Shown here: positions 54,945 through 64,000 of the stretch, in pieces
Numbering within the stretch: the stretch's first letter is position 1
Layout of the letters: each line of letters begins with the position of its first letter
Origin: Zygaena filipendulae
Taxonomy: Eukaryota; Arthropoda; Insecta; Lepidoptera; Zygaenidae
NCBI GenBank assembly: GCA_907165275.2
Contig: OU015662.1
Coordinates: 6,083,501-6,147,500 of the forward strand
Direction: 5' to 3'
Length of the DNA stretch: 64,000 nt
Notes under the pieces: generated by a model
Seen by the model: the letters and a program-made list of their open reading frames with translations, nothing else
What the model was told of the DNA's origin: nothing
Database searches by the model: none
Position numbers and translations under genes: made by a program

Positions 54945-55068
54945 CATGAGAACAAAACAAACGAGCCCAAACACTACTCACTATCTTTACAGTTTTCATT
55001 AGGGAGTTCCAGTGGCAATTTTTCGACTCCATTTTCAAACTCGTCATCATGGAAAGTATCTACTCATG
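54945..55068 (+). repeat. Dispersed repeat, second copy of 27568-27690
   Basis: CATGAGAACAAAACAAACGA, GCCCAAACACTAC and CATTAGGGAGTTCCAGTGGC match the first copy. A degenerate third unit, CTCATGGCAACAAAACAAAC, follows at about 55064. Confidence 0.6.
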
Positions 55069-55612
55069 GCAACAAAACAAACTATGTAGCTGAAGTTCTA
55101 CTATCGTACATCTGCCATCAGGAAGTTTCAGTTATTATATCCTGGCTTCATTATCAGATCAGCTCGATGGTACCATAATATTGCATTGTCACCGTACTTA
55201 CGTTGGCATACTAAACATCGCCATCGAATACCAGATAGTGTGTTGAAAAATGGTTAGCAATAAGATTTGATGCAAAGTGTGGACAACTCACATTCGAATA
55301 TAAAGCTTAAAGAAAATAAACGTTGATTAACCGATACAGCCTCTAAACACGTAGCTAGCGTAGCGTCCATCTATCTTGTCTCTTACTCTAATAAACACGA
55401 TATAGGAGTTCAACCAAACTCGCACCGAACAAGGTCGAAACCTTGACCTTAACACAGTATGAATGGTGTTAATGTTAAAGAGATTCTATTAAAAAGTAAA
55501 AACATAATATATGAAACACGTAATACCTACACGTTCCACAAAAGCATGTGTCAATATTTTTGTCCTACTGAATATGGTCAAGATGCTAGAAATGGTAAAA
55601 TTATCCTTACCT

Positions 55613-55817
55613 ACATCCTCACTAATATTATTATAAATGTGAAAATGAGTTTGTTTGTTTCTTTGTTACACTTCTCAACGCCTCAACGGATCATCATGAA
55701 ATTTTGTATACACGTTGTCAGGGGTACCTAAAGAGAAGGACATAAAGTACTTTTTATCCGGGAATTTCCGGGGGAACTCCGAAATTACTGCGGGTGAAAC
55801 CGTGGGGAACAGCTAGT
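55613..55817 (-). repeat. CCGCGG-type dispersed repeat, full-length copy
   Basis: From CATCCTCACTAATATTATTA through GATCATCATGAAATTTTGTA and TTGTCAGGGGTACCTAAAGA to GCGGGTGAAACCGTGGGGAA and CAGCTAGTA. Confidence 0.75.
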
Positions 55818-56568
55818 ATATTATAAAACAAAGTCCTCTGCCGCGTCTGTAGGTACCTATGTTCGCGATGAACTCAAATACTACTGAACGCATTTTCATG
55901 CGGTTTCACCAATCAATTGATAGAGTGATTCATGAGGATATAATGTGTCTAGGTTTTATTTAAATTGGTTGAAATATAACAATAATAATTGTTGAGTGTC
56001 GGAAATATCAAGCCGCCTACGTTGTCAGGAGAAAAGGACATAGGGTACTTTTCATTCTCGCGGGAAATCCGAAATTAACGCGGGTGAAACCACGGGGAAC
56101 AGCTCCTACTAGAAATTATAAAGTTTCACTAACTTTCCAATGGTTTAAACTGGCGAAACTAAGCATATTTTAATCATAGCTACTTAATACAATAAAAAAT
56201 CGCAAGAAATTAAGGTTAAGCTTCGAAAAACAAGTAAATATTATAATTATCTAATGATCACATTTTTTTCATTATATTTAATACTAGCTGTATACATACG
56301 TATTATAATTGCAATATTAATTTGAAAATTAATCACGGGCCTAAATCTCGGGGTTCCCGCGGAATTTTAATTAGCTATATAGCTAACCATCGGCATCGTC
56401 TTGACAAAAAAAAGTATGAACATTTATATGAATGACTTTTGACTATGGACTATGAAATCTCTCGCTTCGCTCGTGATTTAAATTTTTAACACCCTCGCTA
56501 CGCTCGGGAGTAAACCTCGAGTCATTCTTTACGCTCGCGATTTAAATCGTTACCGTAATCGTAGAAGA

Positions 56569-56573
56569 CACTG
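56569..56573. repeat. 5-bp target-site duplication of the BEL element (left)
   Basis: CACTG stands directly before the 5' LTR and again directly after the 3' LTR at 62835-62839. It may extend to 6 bp (ACACTG) if the last base of the LTR is shared. Confidence 0.75.
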
Positions 56574-56745
56574 TGTTGACGACCAACCTCTTTTCTAACT
56601 GGTCGCTTTTTATAAGTTCTTTTTATACATACTATTTTTAAAATTATTTGCCTTTTATGTCTACAATTTTGTTTCTCTTCTTGTTGTCAAAAATATAAAG
56701 GAATTTACATTTTAAAATTGCGCTTAGTTATTTTCTTCCTCTTTA
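56574..56745 (+). repeat. 5' LTR of the BEL element
   Basis: 172 bp, identical to 62663-62834. It contains a TATA-like TTTTTATAAG near 56617 and AATATAAAG near 56691, which may serve as promoter and poly(A) signal, respectively; both roles are inferred. Confidence 0.9.
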
Positions 56746-56773
56746 TTTTGGTGTCAGAAGTAAAAACGTAATA

Positions 56774-59700
56774 ATGCCCATCATAACAAGAGCGCAATCT
56801 AAATTCCTTGCGAAAAGTGAAAGTGAATTGACAATGTTGGCTTCCAAACCAACTCCTTTGGAGAGTGCTCCATTTCAGGGGAGCGCCACTATTACTGACG
56901 CCCTAGCGTCAGCGCCGCCCCGCACATCTCGCGAAGAGCACGTTGGTTCGCCACATTCACATCATTCTCGCCATCACGACACAAGTGCTACCTCTAGTGT
57001 AAGTTCAACCGCTACCATAAAAGCACGACAACTCGCTGCAAAGGCAGAACACGCCCGGCGCCTTGCAGAAATCGATAGACGTACGGCTGAACGTGAAAGA
57101 GCAGTAGCAGACATCGAGTTACAAGCCGAACTCGCAGCTATTGAGATGAGTTCTTCAAGGAGCTCCAAAGCGCAAGATTGGTTAGTAGATACTACTCAAA
57201 GTAAATATGGTACTACTAAGCCTTTTTCTTTTTGTAGGGACGACGCGCCTTATATTCCTACAACGCAGGAGAATGAGCCTCAGGCCACAGCCTGCGTTCA
57301 GTCGCAAGCTACAGCTTGCCCTTCACAACAGGCCACAGCCTATGCGTTGTCGCAAGACCCGCAGGCCACAGCCTGCGCTCCGCCGCATGCGACTGCTTGT
57401 GCTTTGCCGCATGCCATTAGTGGCACGCCACCGCAGCACACCGCGTATGCTTTACCACCGCTAGCTGCGACGACCGCTTCGCCACAATCACAGGTTCCGA
57501 ATTGCGTCTTACCTTCTTCTCGTACGCAGGCTACAGCGCAACCTCTTTACTTACCCACACACATTCCTAGCGTAAACTGTAATAACAATGTAAATAAAAC
57601 TAACAATTTAGGTACTCAAGATAGTTTTATTACACTTGCAAATGTGATAGCAGATTTGGGTAAGAAGAAGTTTAAGGTATGTGACATTCCTAAGTTCGAC
57701 GGCCGTGCTGTAGACTGGCTGCCCTTCAAGAAAGCCTTCGAGCAGTCAAGCTTAAGCTTCACGGCCGCGGAGAACATTTCGAGGCTTAGCGCTGCTCTGC
57801 AAGGCCTAGCTAAGGAGGCAGTTGCAATGCTCTTAGTATCGGCTGACGATCCTAACCAGGTTATGCTAGCTTTGGAAAATAGGTTTGCTCAGCCTGAGTT
57901 CATCGTGTTGCAACAGCTTTCCCTGGTGAGAGCCCTATCCAAGCTCGGTACGTACGAAACCACACGTGAGTTGAACATATTTGCATGCCGTATCCGCAAC
58001 TGTGTCGAAGTTATTCGCCTACTCAAAAAACCCGAATATCTCGCTTCGCCAGAGCTTGCGAACACTATAATCGGTAAGTTGACTCCTCTCCTAAGATCTA
58101 GGTGGTCAGATTTTGCCGAGACAAGGACGGAGTGCGGCAAGTTCAAGCTCGAGATTTTGGCAGATTTTCTGGAAAAAGAAGCAAATCTACAGGTGAAGTT
58201 TGGTTTTATTCCAACAGAGTCAACTCAATTTGTCAAAAGTCAACCTGGCGTAATTTTAAAGTCACCTAATAAAGTCTATGCCATCAACTCATCTATACAG
58301 CAAAAAGGTACGACTAAACCTACCTCCATGTGTAAATTTTGCCAAGCGGGAGTTCATGAAGTAAATAATTGTGAAAAGTTCGCACTACTCGACATAGATA
58401 GTCGTTGGCAGTGGGTCTTAGATAATAAGGTATGTCGTAGATGTCTCAAAAGAGGTTCTCATCAGTATCGTACATGCAATAAAAAATGTGACGTGGATGA
58501 ATGCACGTACAATCGTCGACACCATAGCTTACTTCATAGAAGTCCGTCTGAAATTACTGCTCATGCTGAGGTACAGTCAGTATCACAATATAGTAACGAT
58601 AAGACAAAAATTACACCCATTTCTCAGGTACAGTCAGTGTCACAATATAGTAACGTTAAGACGCAACCATACTCGATTCTCGACCCAGAACCGCAACATA
58701 AAGTTAAGCAGTCTGCTACTATCGCACATAGTGCCTCGCCCTCTCGTTCTGCTAGTATGAAACCACATTTAAAGGTCATAGCGGTTACTATCACGGGACC
58801 CGAAGGCAGCGTTGATACATACGCTCTCCTCGATGACGGTAGCTCGACTACACTGCTAGACCAATCGGTGGCAGATCTGGTAGGTGCCAAGGGCACAAAA
58901 GGAACTTTGCATATTAACTGCATAGGTGGGCTTAATAAAGAAATGGATACAAATTTCATCAATATAAAAATCAAGGGTCGTCATAGCGCAGACACATACG
59001 AAATTCGTGCGCGAACTATACACAATTTATGCATTAGCAGTCAGTCTATATGTCAAAGTATTATAAAGGACTACGATTATTTAAATGATTTAGCTGAGGT
59101 ATTGTCATATGACGAGGCAAAACCGATGATTTTAATTGGTGCCGATAATTGGCATCTTTTGATTCCTCAGGCTATTAGGATCGGCTTTAAATCACAACCT
59201 GCAGCTGTACTAACTGCTCTAGGTTGGGTCTTGTTTGGTTTCATTTCTCACACGCAACCTGTAGAGTTTGTGAACCACATTTCGGTTGACAATACTGATT
59301 CCTCACTTGATGCGGTCATTAAGGAATATTATAAGCTAGATTCTATAGGTATAATAAAAAAGGATTTTCGTAGCTCCGATGATCAAAGGGCTCTAGATAT
59401 TCTTGAGAAAACTACTGAGCGTTTACCATCAGGTAGGTTTCAAACAGGACTTTTATGGCGTGACAACATTCAGTTTGTACCCAAAAGCCGAGAACTAGCT
59501 TTATCTAGGTTTGCTAGCCTCGAACGAAAGTTTGCCAAAGATAAGTCGTATGCGGATTCTTATAAGCAAAATATTAAAACTACAATCGATAAGGGATACG
59601 CTGAGCTATGTTCTGAGCCACCATCAGGAACTGTTACTTGGTACCTTCCTCACTTTGGTGTAGTTCATCCTCACAAAAAGAAGTTACGCGTGGTACATGA

Positions 59701-62635
59701 TTGTGCGGCAAAATGTGCTACAGTTAGTTTGAATTCCCTGTTGCTATCTGGCCCTGACCTTCTCCAACCGCTCTTAGCCATAGTTATGCGCTTTAGAGAA
59801 GGTCGAGTTGCCCTTACGGCTGATATAAGGGAAATGTTTCCTCAAATTAAAATACGACCAGAGGACCGTGACGCTCAACGTTTTCTGTGGAGGGATCATC
59901 CCGACCTTCCCCTCCAGGAGTATCGAATGTCCTCAATGATTTTTGGCGCCACTTCTAGTCCCTGTACTGCCTTATATCTGAAAAATAAGAATGCCTCTGA
60001 TTTTAAAAATAGTGATTTCCACCCCGAAGCTGTTAGATCCATCATCGAAGATCATTACATGGATGATCTTTTGGCTAGTTTTGATGATGATTTAAAAGCT
60101 GCACGCATCGCTTATGAGGTTATGATGATTCACAAGGAAGCTTGTTTCGATATGCGAGCTTGGGTATCGAATCATGAAAAGGCTTTGTCACTGATCCCTT
60201 CTGATTTGCATGCTATTGACGCCACGGAAGTAGGTTTAGGACCAACGACATCATCTCAAAATATTCGGGTTTTAGGATTGACCTGGAACGTAGCAGATGA
60301 TTCATTAAGTTTTGTTAAATCGCTTCCAAAATTACCTGTCAATTTCACTAAACGCACTGTTCTATCTTTGCTTATGTCTATTTATGATCCAGTAGGTTTT
60401 ATGACTCCTATTATAATTAAAGGTCGAATCTTATTCCAGAAGACTTGGAAGTTAGGTATAGATTGGGATCAAGTCTTATCCGACACTTTAATCATTAAAT
60501 GGACCACTTGGTATCAACAAATTGAAAAATTAGTCAATATCTCCATTCCGCGGTGCTACTTCAAAGCTAATGAACCGATAAAGGAGATTCAACTGCACCT
60601 CTTCGCGGATGCAAGCCAATTTGCATACGCTTGTGTAGGTTATTGGCGTTTCACTTTGTCTGATAATTCCGTAAAACTATCATTAATCGGCGGAAAAGCA
60701 AGACTGGCTCCTTTAAAACCAGTGTCGATACCAAGGTTAGAGTTGCAAGCTGCTCTTATCGCAGCTCGGTATGCTACTTACATCACCGACGCACATAGAC
60801 GTAAACCTAACAAAGTATTTTTTTGGTCTGACTCATTAACGGTTTTGAAATGGCTACGTAGCGACCCCTGTACATTTAAAGCCTTTGTCGCTTTTCGTGT
60901 GGGAGAGATCTCCGAGATAAGTAACACTCGAAATTGGAGGTATGTCCCGACAGCTTTAAACGTGGCAGACGACGCTACTCGCGACATTCATGAATTCACA
61001 AGATCATCCCGATGGTTCACCGGCCCATCTTTCCTATTGTTACCGCAGCTAGAATGGCCCTGTGAACCAACCTCTCATGACATCTCTCTGGTGCCTGAAG
61101 AACTTAAGCGTAATTCAGAACTGGTGGGACTCTTGGTCGAAAAACAACCACTACCTTCACCGGTAGTCGCACATCCAGAGTATTTCAGCTCTTGGATACG
61201 CTTACTCCGCGCTACGGGACGATTGCATCTTTGCGCTAATACATTTTTATCTTTTATTCGTCCTAATTCTTTATTACCTCATTTGTTACGGTGTGAACGA
61301 AATCTGCCTCTTCTTTCTGTTGATATTTTAAATTTGGCAGAGCGACATCTTTTTTGGAAAATTCAACTTGATTCTTTTGCTGATGAGATTTTATGCGTTA
61401 AAGCAGCACGCCCCGTTTCTAATGAAAGTAGATTAAAAAACGTCTCACTACTGTATGGAGAAGATCAGCTACTTAAACTTTCCGGCCGCACGGGTGCTTC
61501 CAGTGACGTAGAATCTCAACCTATAGTGCTTGATGGCAAACATTATATTACGAAGCTGCTAATATACCACTACCATGTTAATTTCGGTCACGCTAACAAC
61601 GAGCTCGTGGTCAATGAGTTGCGTCAACGGTTTTTCATCCTAAGCTTGAGACCAACTGTCAGACAAGTCTCACAAAGATGCCAGTTTTGTCGAAATCGAA
61701 AGACCAAACCTTTGAGTCCTCCGGTAGGAGACCTGCCAGATGCAAGAATGTCGCATCACGAGCGCCCATTCACGTACGTTGGTCTCGATTATTTCGGGCC
61801 AGTAAAAGTAACAATCGGCAGAAGAACCGAGAAACGATGGGTAGCTCTGTTTACCTGTATGACAGTTCGCGCCGTTCATCTTGAGATAGTTGCCAATTTA
61901 TCATCCGATTCCGCTATAATGGCACTGAGGCGCTTTATTGCAAGACGAGGATGCCCAACCCGTATCTATTCAGATAACGGAACTTCCTTCATTGGTGCTG
62001 CAAAACTATTATCTGAGCTTTATGTTTACACTTCCAACAAGAAGATCGATTGGAGGTTTATTCCGCCATCAGCTCCATTTATGGGTGGCTGTTGGGAGCG
62101 GCTCGTTCGAAGCATCAAAGCATCAATTTTAATCACCCTGAAAGAGCGGGCTCCAAAGGAAGAAGTCCTGAACACTTTGCTGTTGGAGGCAGAGGCGATT
62201 GTTAATTCAAGACCTCTTACATATGTCTCTACCGATATGGACAGCGACCACGCCATCACACCATTCTCGTTTCTTATTGGCACATCAAGCTTCGATAACT
62301 TCGCATTAAAAGAGTTCAGCGATAACGATTTAGATCGCAGAGCGAACTGGCGAAAGGCACAGCGTCTGGCAGATCACTTGTGGCAGAGATTTGTTAAGGA
62401 GTATTTGCCAACTCTCGTGCCACGAAGAACGGTTTCTCCACAAGTGCCATTAAAGATAGGGGATCTAGTACTCATCGCTGATGGAACGCTACCCAGAGGA
62501 TGCTGGCCTCGTGGAAAAATAGTGGCCGTGTATCCCGGAAGAGATAAAATAGTGCGCGTAGTAGATGTAGCCACAAAAGGGGGTGTGCTGCGTCGGCCAG
62601 TTAAGAAACTGGCAGTGCTGGTCGTCAGCGATTAA
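56774..62635 (+). CDS. BEL/Pao Gag-Pol polyprotein (1953 residues)
   Basis: One unbroken frame carries, in order: an N-terminal basic/coiled segment; a low-complexity tract with repeated QATA(C/Y) units (about residues 168-258); a Gag-like domain with IPKFDGRAVDWLPFKKAF (about 303); and a Cys/His cluster, CKFCQAGVHEVNNC with CRRCLKRGSHQYRTC (about 520-575). The aspartic protease follows with YALLDDGSSTTLLD (about 684), then reverse transcriptase with TADIREMFPQIKI (about 1015) and HYMDDLLA (about 1095), RNase H with LHLFADAS (about 1275), and integrase. The integrase shows an HHCC finger (HYHVNFGHANN...CQFC, about 1600-1640), GLDYFGPV (about 1670), SDNGTSF (about 1735) and CWERLV (about 1776). 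The C-terminal domain is typical of BEL integrases. It encodes all enzymes for reverse transcription and insertion. Gag and Pol are fused in one frame, as is common in this group. Confidence 0.95.
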   Translation: MPIITRAQSKFLAKSESELTMLASKPTPLESAPFQGSATITDALASAPPRTSREEHVGSPHSHHSRHHDTSATSSVSSTATIKARQLAAKAEHARRLAEIDRRTAERERAVADIELQAELAAIEMSSSRSSKAQDWLVDTTQSKYGTTKPFSFCRDDAPYIPTTQENEPQATACVQSQATACPSQQATAYALSQDPQATACAPPHATACALPHAISGTPPQHTAYALPPLAATTASPQSQVPNCVLPSSRTQATAQPLYLPTHIPSVNCNNNVNKTNNLGTQDSFITLANVIADLGKKKFKVCDIPKFDGRAVDWLPFKKAFEQSSLSFTAAENISRLSAALQGLAKEAVAMLLVSADDPNQVMLALENRFAQPEFIVLQQLSLVRALSKLGTYETTRELNIFACRIRNCVEVIRLLKKPEYLASPELANTIIGKLTPLLRSRWSDFAETRTECGKFKLEILADFLEKEANLQVKFGFIPTESTQFVKSQPGVILKSPNKVYAINSSIQQKGTTKPTSMCKFCQAGVHEVNNCEKFALLDIDSRWQWVLDNKVCRRCLKRGSHQYRTCNKKCDVDECTYNRRHHSLLHRSPSEITAHAEVQSVSQYSNDKTKITPISQVQSVSQYSNVKTQPYSILDPEPQHKVKQSATIAHSASPSRSASMKPHLKVIAVTITGPEGSVDTYALLDDGSSTTLLDQSVADLVGAKGTKGTLHINCIGGLNKEMDTNFINIKIKGRHSADTYEIRARTIHNLCISSQSICQSIIKDYDYLNDLAEVLSYDEAKPMILIGADNWHLLIPQAIRIGFKSQPAAVLTALGWVLFGFISHTQPVEFVNHISVDNTDSSLDAVIKEYYKLDSIGIIKKDFRSSDDQRALDILEKTTERLPSGRFQTGLLWRDNIQFVPKSRELALSRFASLERKFAKDKSYADSYKQNIKTTIDKGYAELCSEPPSGTVTWYLPHFGVVHPHKKKLRVVHDCAAKCATVSLNSLLLSGPDLLQPLLAIVMRFREGRVALTADIREMFPQIKIRPEDRDAQRFLWRDHPDLPLQEYRMSSMIFGATSSPCTALYLKNKNASDFKNSDFHPEAVRSIIEDHYMDDLLASFDDDLKAARIAYEVMMIHKEACFDMRAWVSNHEKALSLIPSDLHAIDATEVGLGPTTSSQNIRVLGLTWNVADDSLSFVKSLPKLPVNFTKRTVLSLLMSIYDPVGFMTPIIIKGRILFQKTWKLGIDWDQVLSDTLIIKWTTWYQQIEKLVNISIPRCYFKANEPIKEIQLHLFADASQFAYACVGYWRFTLSDNSVKLSLIGGKARLAPLKPVSIPRLELQAALIAARYATYITDAHRRKPNKVFFWSDSLTVLKWLRSDPCTFKAFVAFRVGEISEISNTRNWRYVPTALNVADDATRDIHEFTRSSRWFTGPSFLLLPQLEWPCEPTSHDISLVPEELKRNSELVGLLVEKQPLPSPVVAHPEYFSSWIRLLRATGRLHLCANTFLSFIRPNSLLPHLLRCERNLPLLSVDILNLAERHLFWKIQLDSFADEILCVKAARPVSNESRLKNVSLLYGEDQLLKLSGRTGASSDVESQPIVLDGKHYITKLLIYHYHVNFGHANNELVVNELRQRFFILSLRPTVRQVSQRCQFCRNRKTKPLSPPVGDLPDARMSHHERPFTYVGLDYFGPVKVTIGRRTEKRWVALFTCMTVRAVHLEIVANLSSDSAIMALRRFIARRGCPTRIYSDNGTSFIGAAKLLSELYVYTSNKKIDWRFIPPSAPFMGGCWERLVRSIKASILITLKERAPKEEVLNTLLLEAEAIVNSRPLTYVSTDMDSDHAITPFSFLIGTSSFDNFALKEFSDNDLDRRANWRKAQRLADHLWQRFVKEYLPTLVPRRTVSPQVPLKIGDLVLIADGTLPRGCWPRGKIVAVYPGRDKIVRVVDVATKGGVLRRPVKKLAVLVVSD

Positions 62636-62662
62636 TTTGGTGCTTCACACCGTCCGGGGCCA

Positions 62663-62834
62663 TGTTGACGACCAACCTCTTTTCTAACTGGTCGCTTTTT
62701 ATAAGTTCTTTTTATACATACTATTTTTAAAATTATTTGCCTTTTATGTCTACAATTTTGTTTCTCTTCTTGTTGTCAAAAATATAAAGGAATTTACATT
62801 TTAAAATTGCGCTTAGTTATTTTCTTCCTCTTTA
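62663..62834 (+). repeat. 3' LTR of the BEL element
   Basis: Identical to the 5' LTR. The short stretch before it (GTCCGGGGCCA) may serve as the plus-strand primer site, although it is not a clean purine tract. Confidence 0.9.
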
Positions 62835-62939
62835 CACTGCTTTATCCCCTTGGTTAATAATCTACTATTGTGCAATATACATAATTATATAGGTATATAA
62901 AACAGTGAAATACAACATGTATATTTTTTATATAGTTAT

Positions 62940-63008
62940 CTTACTAATGTTTTAGAGATATAGCTAGAGATGTCTATATAGGTAATATTTTCATCTCTAA
63001 AACATTAG
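62940..63008. repeat. Short hairpin with CTAATGTTTTAGAGAT arms
   Basis: CTAATGTTTTAGAGAT near 62944 pairs with ATCTCTAAAACATTAG ending near 63008, spacer about 33 nt. It has no coding content. Confidence 0.55.
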
Positions 63009-63394
63009 TAAAATTTATGTGATAAACCGCATTAGACGACATCCAATTAAGAAGAATAAATATAAATATAAATAAACAAAGTTAATAGGGTGTGTTCGCA
63101 ATGCGCCAGTTTTTTTAATTAGGATAATATTTATATGTATATTGTATATCCAGTTATATCCATGGCAAACTGCACGGTCTGCACGTGGCACGTCACAACT
63201 CACGTGTTCACCGTCGATAAGATCGATGCACGCTGCACTGGTCTGAGAAATACCTACTATACCCGTGAACTTTGGTAAATTAAAATATTTGAACACTATA
63301 ATAGGTAATAATAATAGGTACATTTGTTTCGTGTAGTGCAGGAGTCCGACTAGTCAAAATACCTACTGTTACCAGGGCCTAGGGAGATTTTTCC

Positions 63395-63730
63395 CTGCCT
63401 TTTTAACCGACTTCCCAAAAAGGAGGAGGCTCTCAATTCGTCTAAATGTTTTTTTTTGTATGTTTGTTACGCGATTATTCGAAGACGGTTGGACCGATTT
63501 GGAAAATTCTTTTTTTTTTTGAAAGGATATACTCCCAATTAGGTCCCATTACCACCAAGTCGGGATCTGATGATGGGATCTTGGAGAAATCGAGGGAACT
63601 CTTCAAAAATTATAGGTACACCTATAGCGATTTGGGTATTTTTTTAAATAAATAGTAAAACCAGCCCACTAAAAAGCGAGAAATAAACAAAATTTTAACA
63701 AAAAAATAAAAACCGACTTCCAAAAACACA
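63395..63730 (+). repeat. Lepidopteran TTTTTAACCGACTTCCCAAA repeat
   Basis: CTTTTTAACCGACTTCCCAA with AAAGGAGGAGGCTCTCAATT, TGTTACGCGATTATTCGAAG and TTGGACCGATTTGG is a block I recall as widespread in moth and butterfly genomes. AAACCGACTTCCAAAAACAC recurs at about 63711. Confidence 0.5.
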
Positions 63731-63792
63731 AAACTAAAAAGCTTAAAATAACAAAATACCGATAATCCAAAAGACAAAAATACATGTAATAT

Positions 63793-63992
63793 ATTATTGG
63801 TTTGTGCTACTACTGATCGGTTAGAAGTCGGTGACAAGCCAAATATGGAGTAGATGTGTAGATGGGCTAAGTTCACTCCCGCCACGAGCTCGTCGTGAGA
63901 AGAGCAACCCAAGTAGGCAGACACCAGCGGGCTTGTCACCGAATTCAAACCGATCCACTGATCGTACCACGTGGTAGCACAAACCAATAATA
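63793..63992. mobile_element. MITE-like element with ATTATTGGTTTGTGCTAC ends
   Basis: ATTATTGGTTTGTGCTAC at the left pairs with GTAGCACAAACCAATAAT at the right, and further in GATCGGTTAGAAGTCGGTGA with CAAGCC pairs imperfectly with GGCTTGTCACCGAATTC and AAACCGATCC. It is about 200 bp long with no coding frame. Confidence 0.7.
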
Positions 63993-64000
63993 ATATTAAG

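Larger units (their letters stand above)
53423..56568. other. Gene-free spacer between the LINE and the BEL element
   Basis: No exon was recognised. It contains the rest of the split repeat, CCGCGG-type copies (54000-54195, 55613-55817, about 56035-56105), the repeat at 54945-55068 and, just left of the BEL element, a short CGCTTCGCTCG/CGCTACGCTCG-containing stretch (56458-56560). Confidence 0.5.
56574..62834 (+). mobile_element. BEL/Pao LTR retrotransposon, complete and very young
   Basis: Two 172-bp LTRs (56574-56745 and 62663-62834) bound the element and are identical base for base by eye. They start TGTTGACGACC and end CTTCCTCTTTA. CACTG flanks both sides. A likely primer-binding site (TGGTGTCAGAAG, from about 56750) lies a few bases after the 5' LTR, and a single Gag-Pol frame fills 56774-62635. 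Only 27 bp separate its stop from the 3' LTR. Identical LTRs and an unbroken frame mean recent insertion and possible activity. No envelope-like gene is present. Confidence 0.93.
62840..64000. other. Gene-free right end of the window
   Basis: No exon was recognised. It contains a short inverted repeat (62940-63008), a lepidopteran ACCGACTTCCCAAAAAGG repeat (about 63395-63730) and a MITE-like element at the far right (63793-63992). Confidence 0.5.

Overview
The window is nuclear DNA of a moth or butterfly (Lepidoptera), seen without any database search. Signs are the AT-rich background with many TACCTAC/TAGGTA strings, short introns, spliced insect-like genes, and heavy interspersed repeats of lepidopteran type: a family with CCGCGGTTTCACCCGCG ends, a family starting AGGGTTCCGTAGC, a tRNA-derived SINE, CR1-like LINEs and a BEL/Pao LTR element. 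Bacterial features such as operons, Shine-Dalgarno sites and CRISPR arrays are absent.

Host genes lie mostly in the left two thirds. (1) 3973-4844 (+) is the last coding exon of an unrecognised, probably insect-specific protein. (2) 8955-18233 (+) is a complete 11-exon PNISR gene (arginine/serine-rich splicing-associated protein); the spliced frame closes to 748 or 758 residues. (3) 20661-21727 (-) is a two-exon NUS1 gene, the accessory subunit of cis-prenyltransferase (dolichol synthesis), convergent with PNISR. (4) 23694-26152 (+) is the three-exon FAU gene (ubiquitin-like domain fused to ribosomal protein S30), with a tandem DRE-like block and a possible TCT initiator upstream. (5) 38653-41439 (-) holds the last six coding exons of an SLC16/monocarboxylate-transporter-like MFS protein; its 5' exons were not found.

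The rest is mobile DNA. A PHD-finger CR1-like LINE (about 34.2-38.63 kb) ends 18-19 bp from the stop codon of the transporter gene. A second LINE with one intact ORF (50092-53417) sits inside a copy of the CCGCGG repeat and has a 5-bp target duplication. A BEL/Pao retrotransposon (56574-62834) has two LTRs identical over 172 bp, a 5-bp target duplication and an unbroken 1953-residue Gag-Pol, so it is very young. Many ORF-less inverted-repeat elements (MITE-like) fill introns and spacers: a 1.85-kb element at 28642-30487 carrying two internal palindromes, a family with GGGTACTTGCATG ends present four times around PNISR and NUS1, a GTATCA-rich element inside a FAU intron, and a TA-flanked family at 32.4 and 45.7 kb.

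The most unusual pattern is a tiny palindromic insert: arms CTCAGAAGAATA and TATTCTTCTGAG around a 5-nt loop, bounded by an 11-bp direct repeat at 343-390. Related arms occur at about 8.5 and 22.49 kb, again next to short direct repeats. This could be an extremely small mobile palindrome or an excision remnant. No protein-coding system outside known families was recognised.
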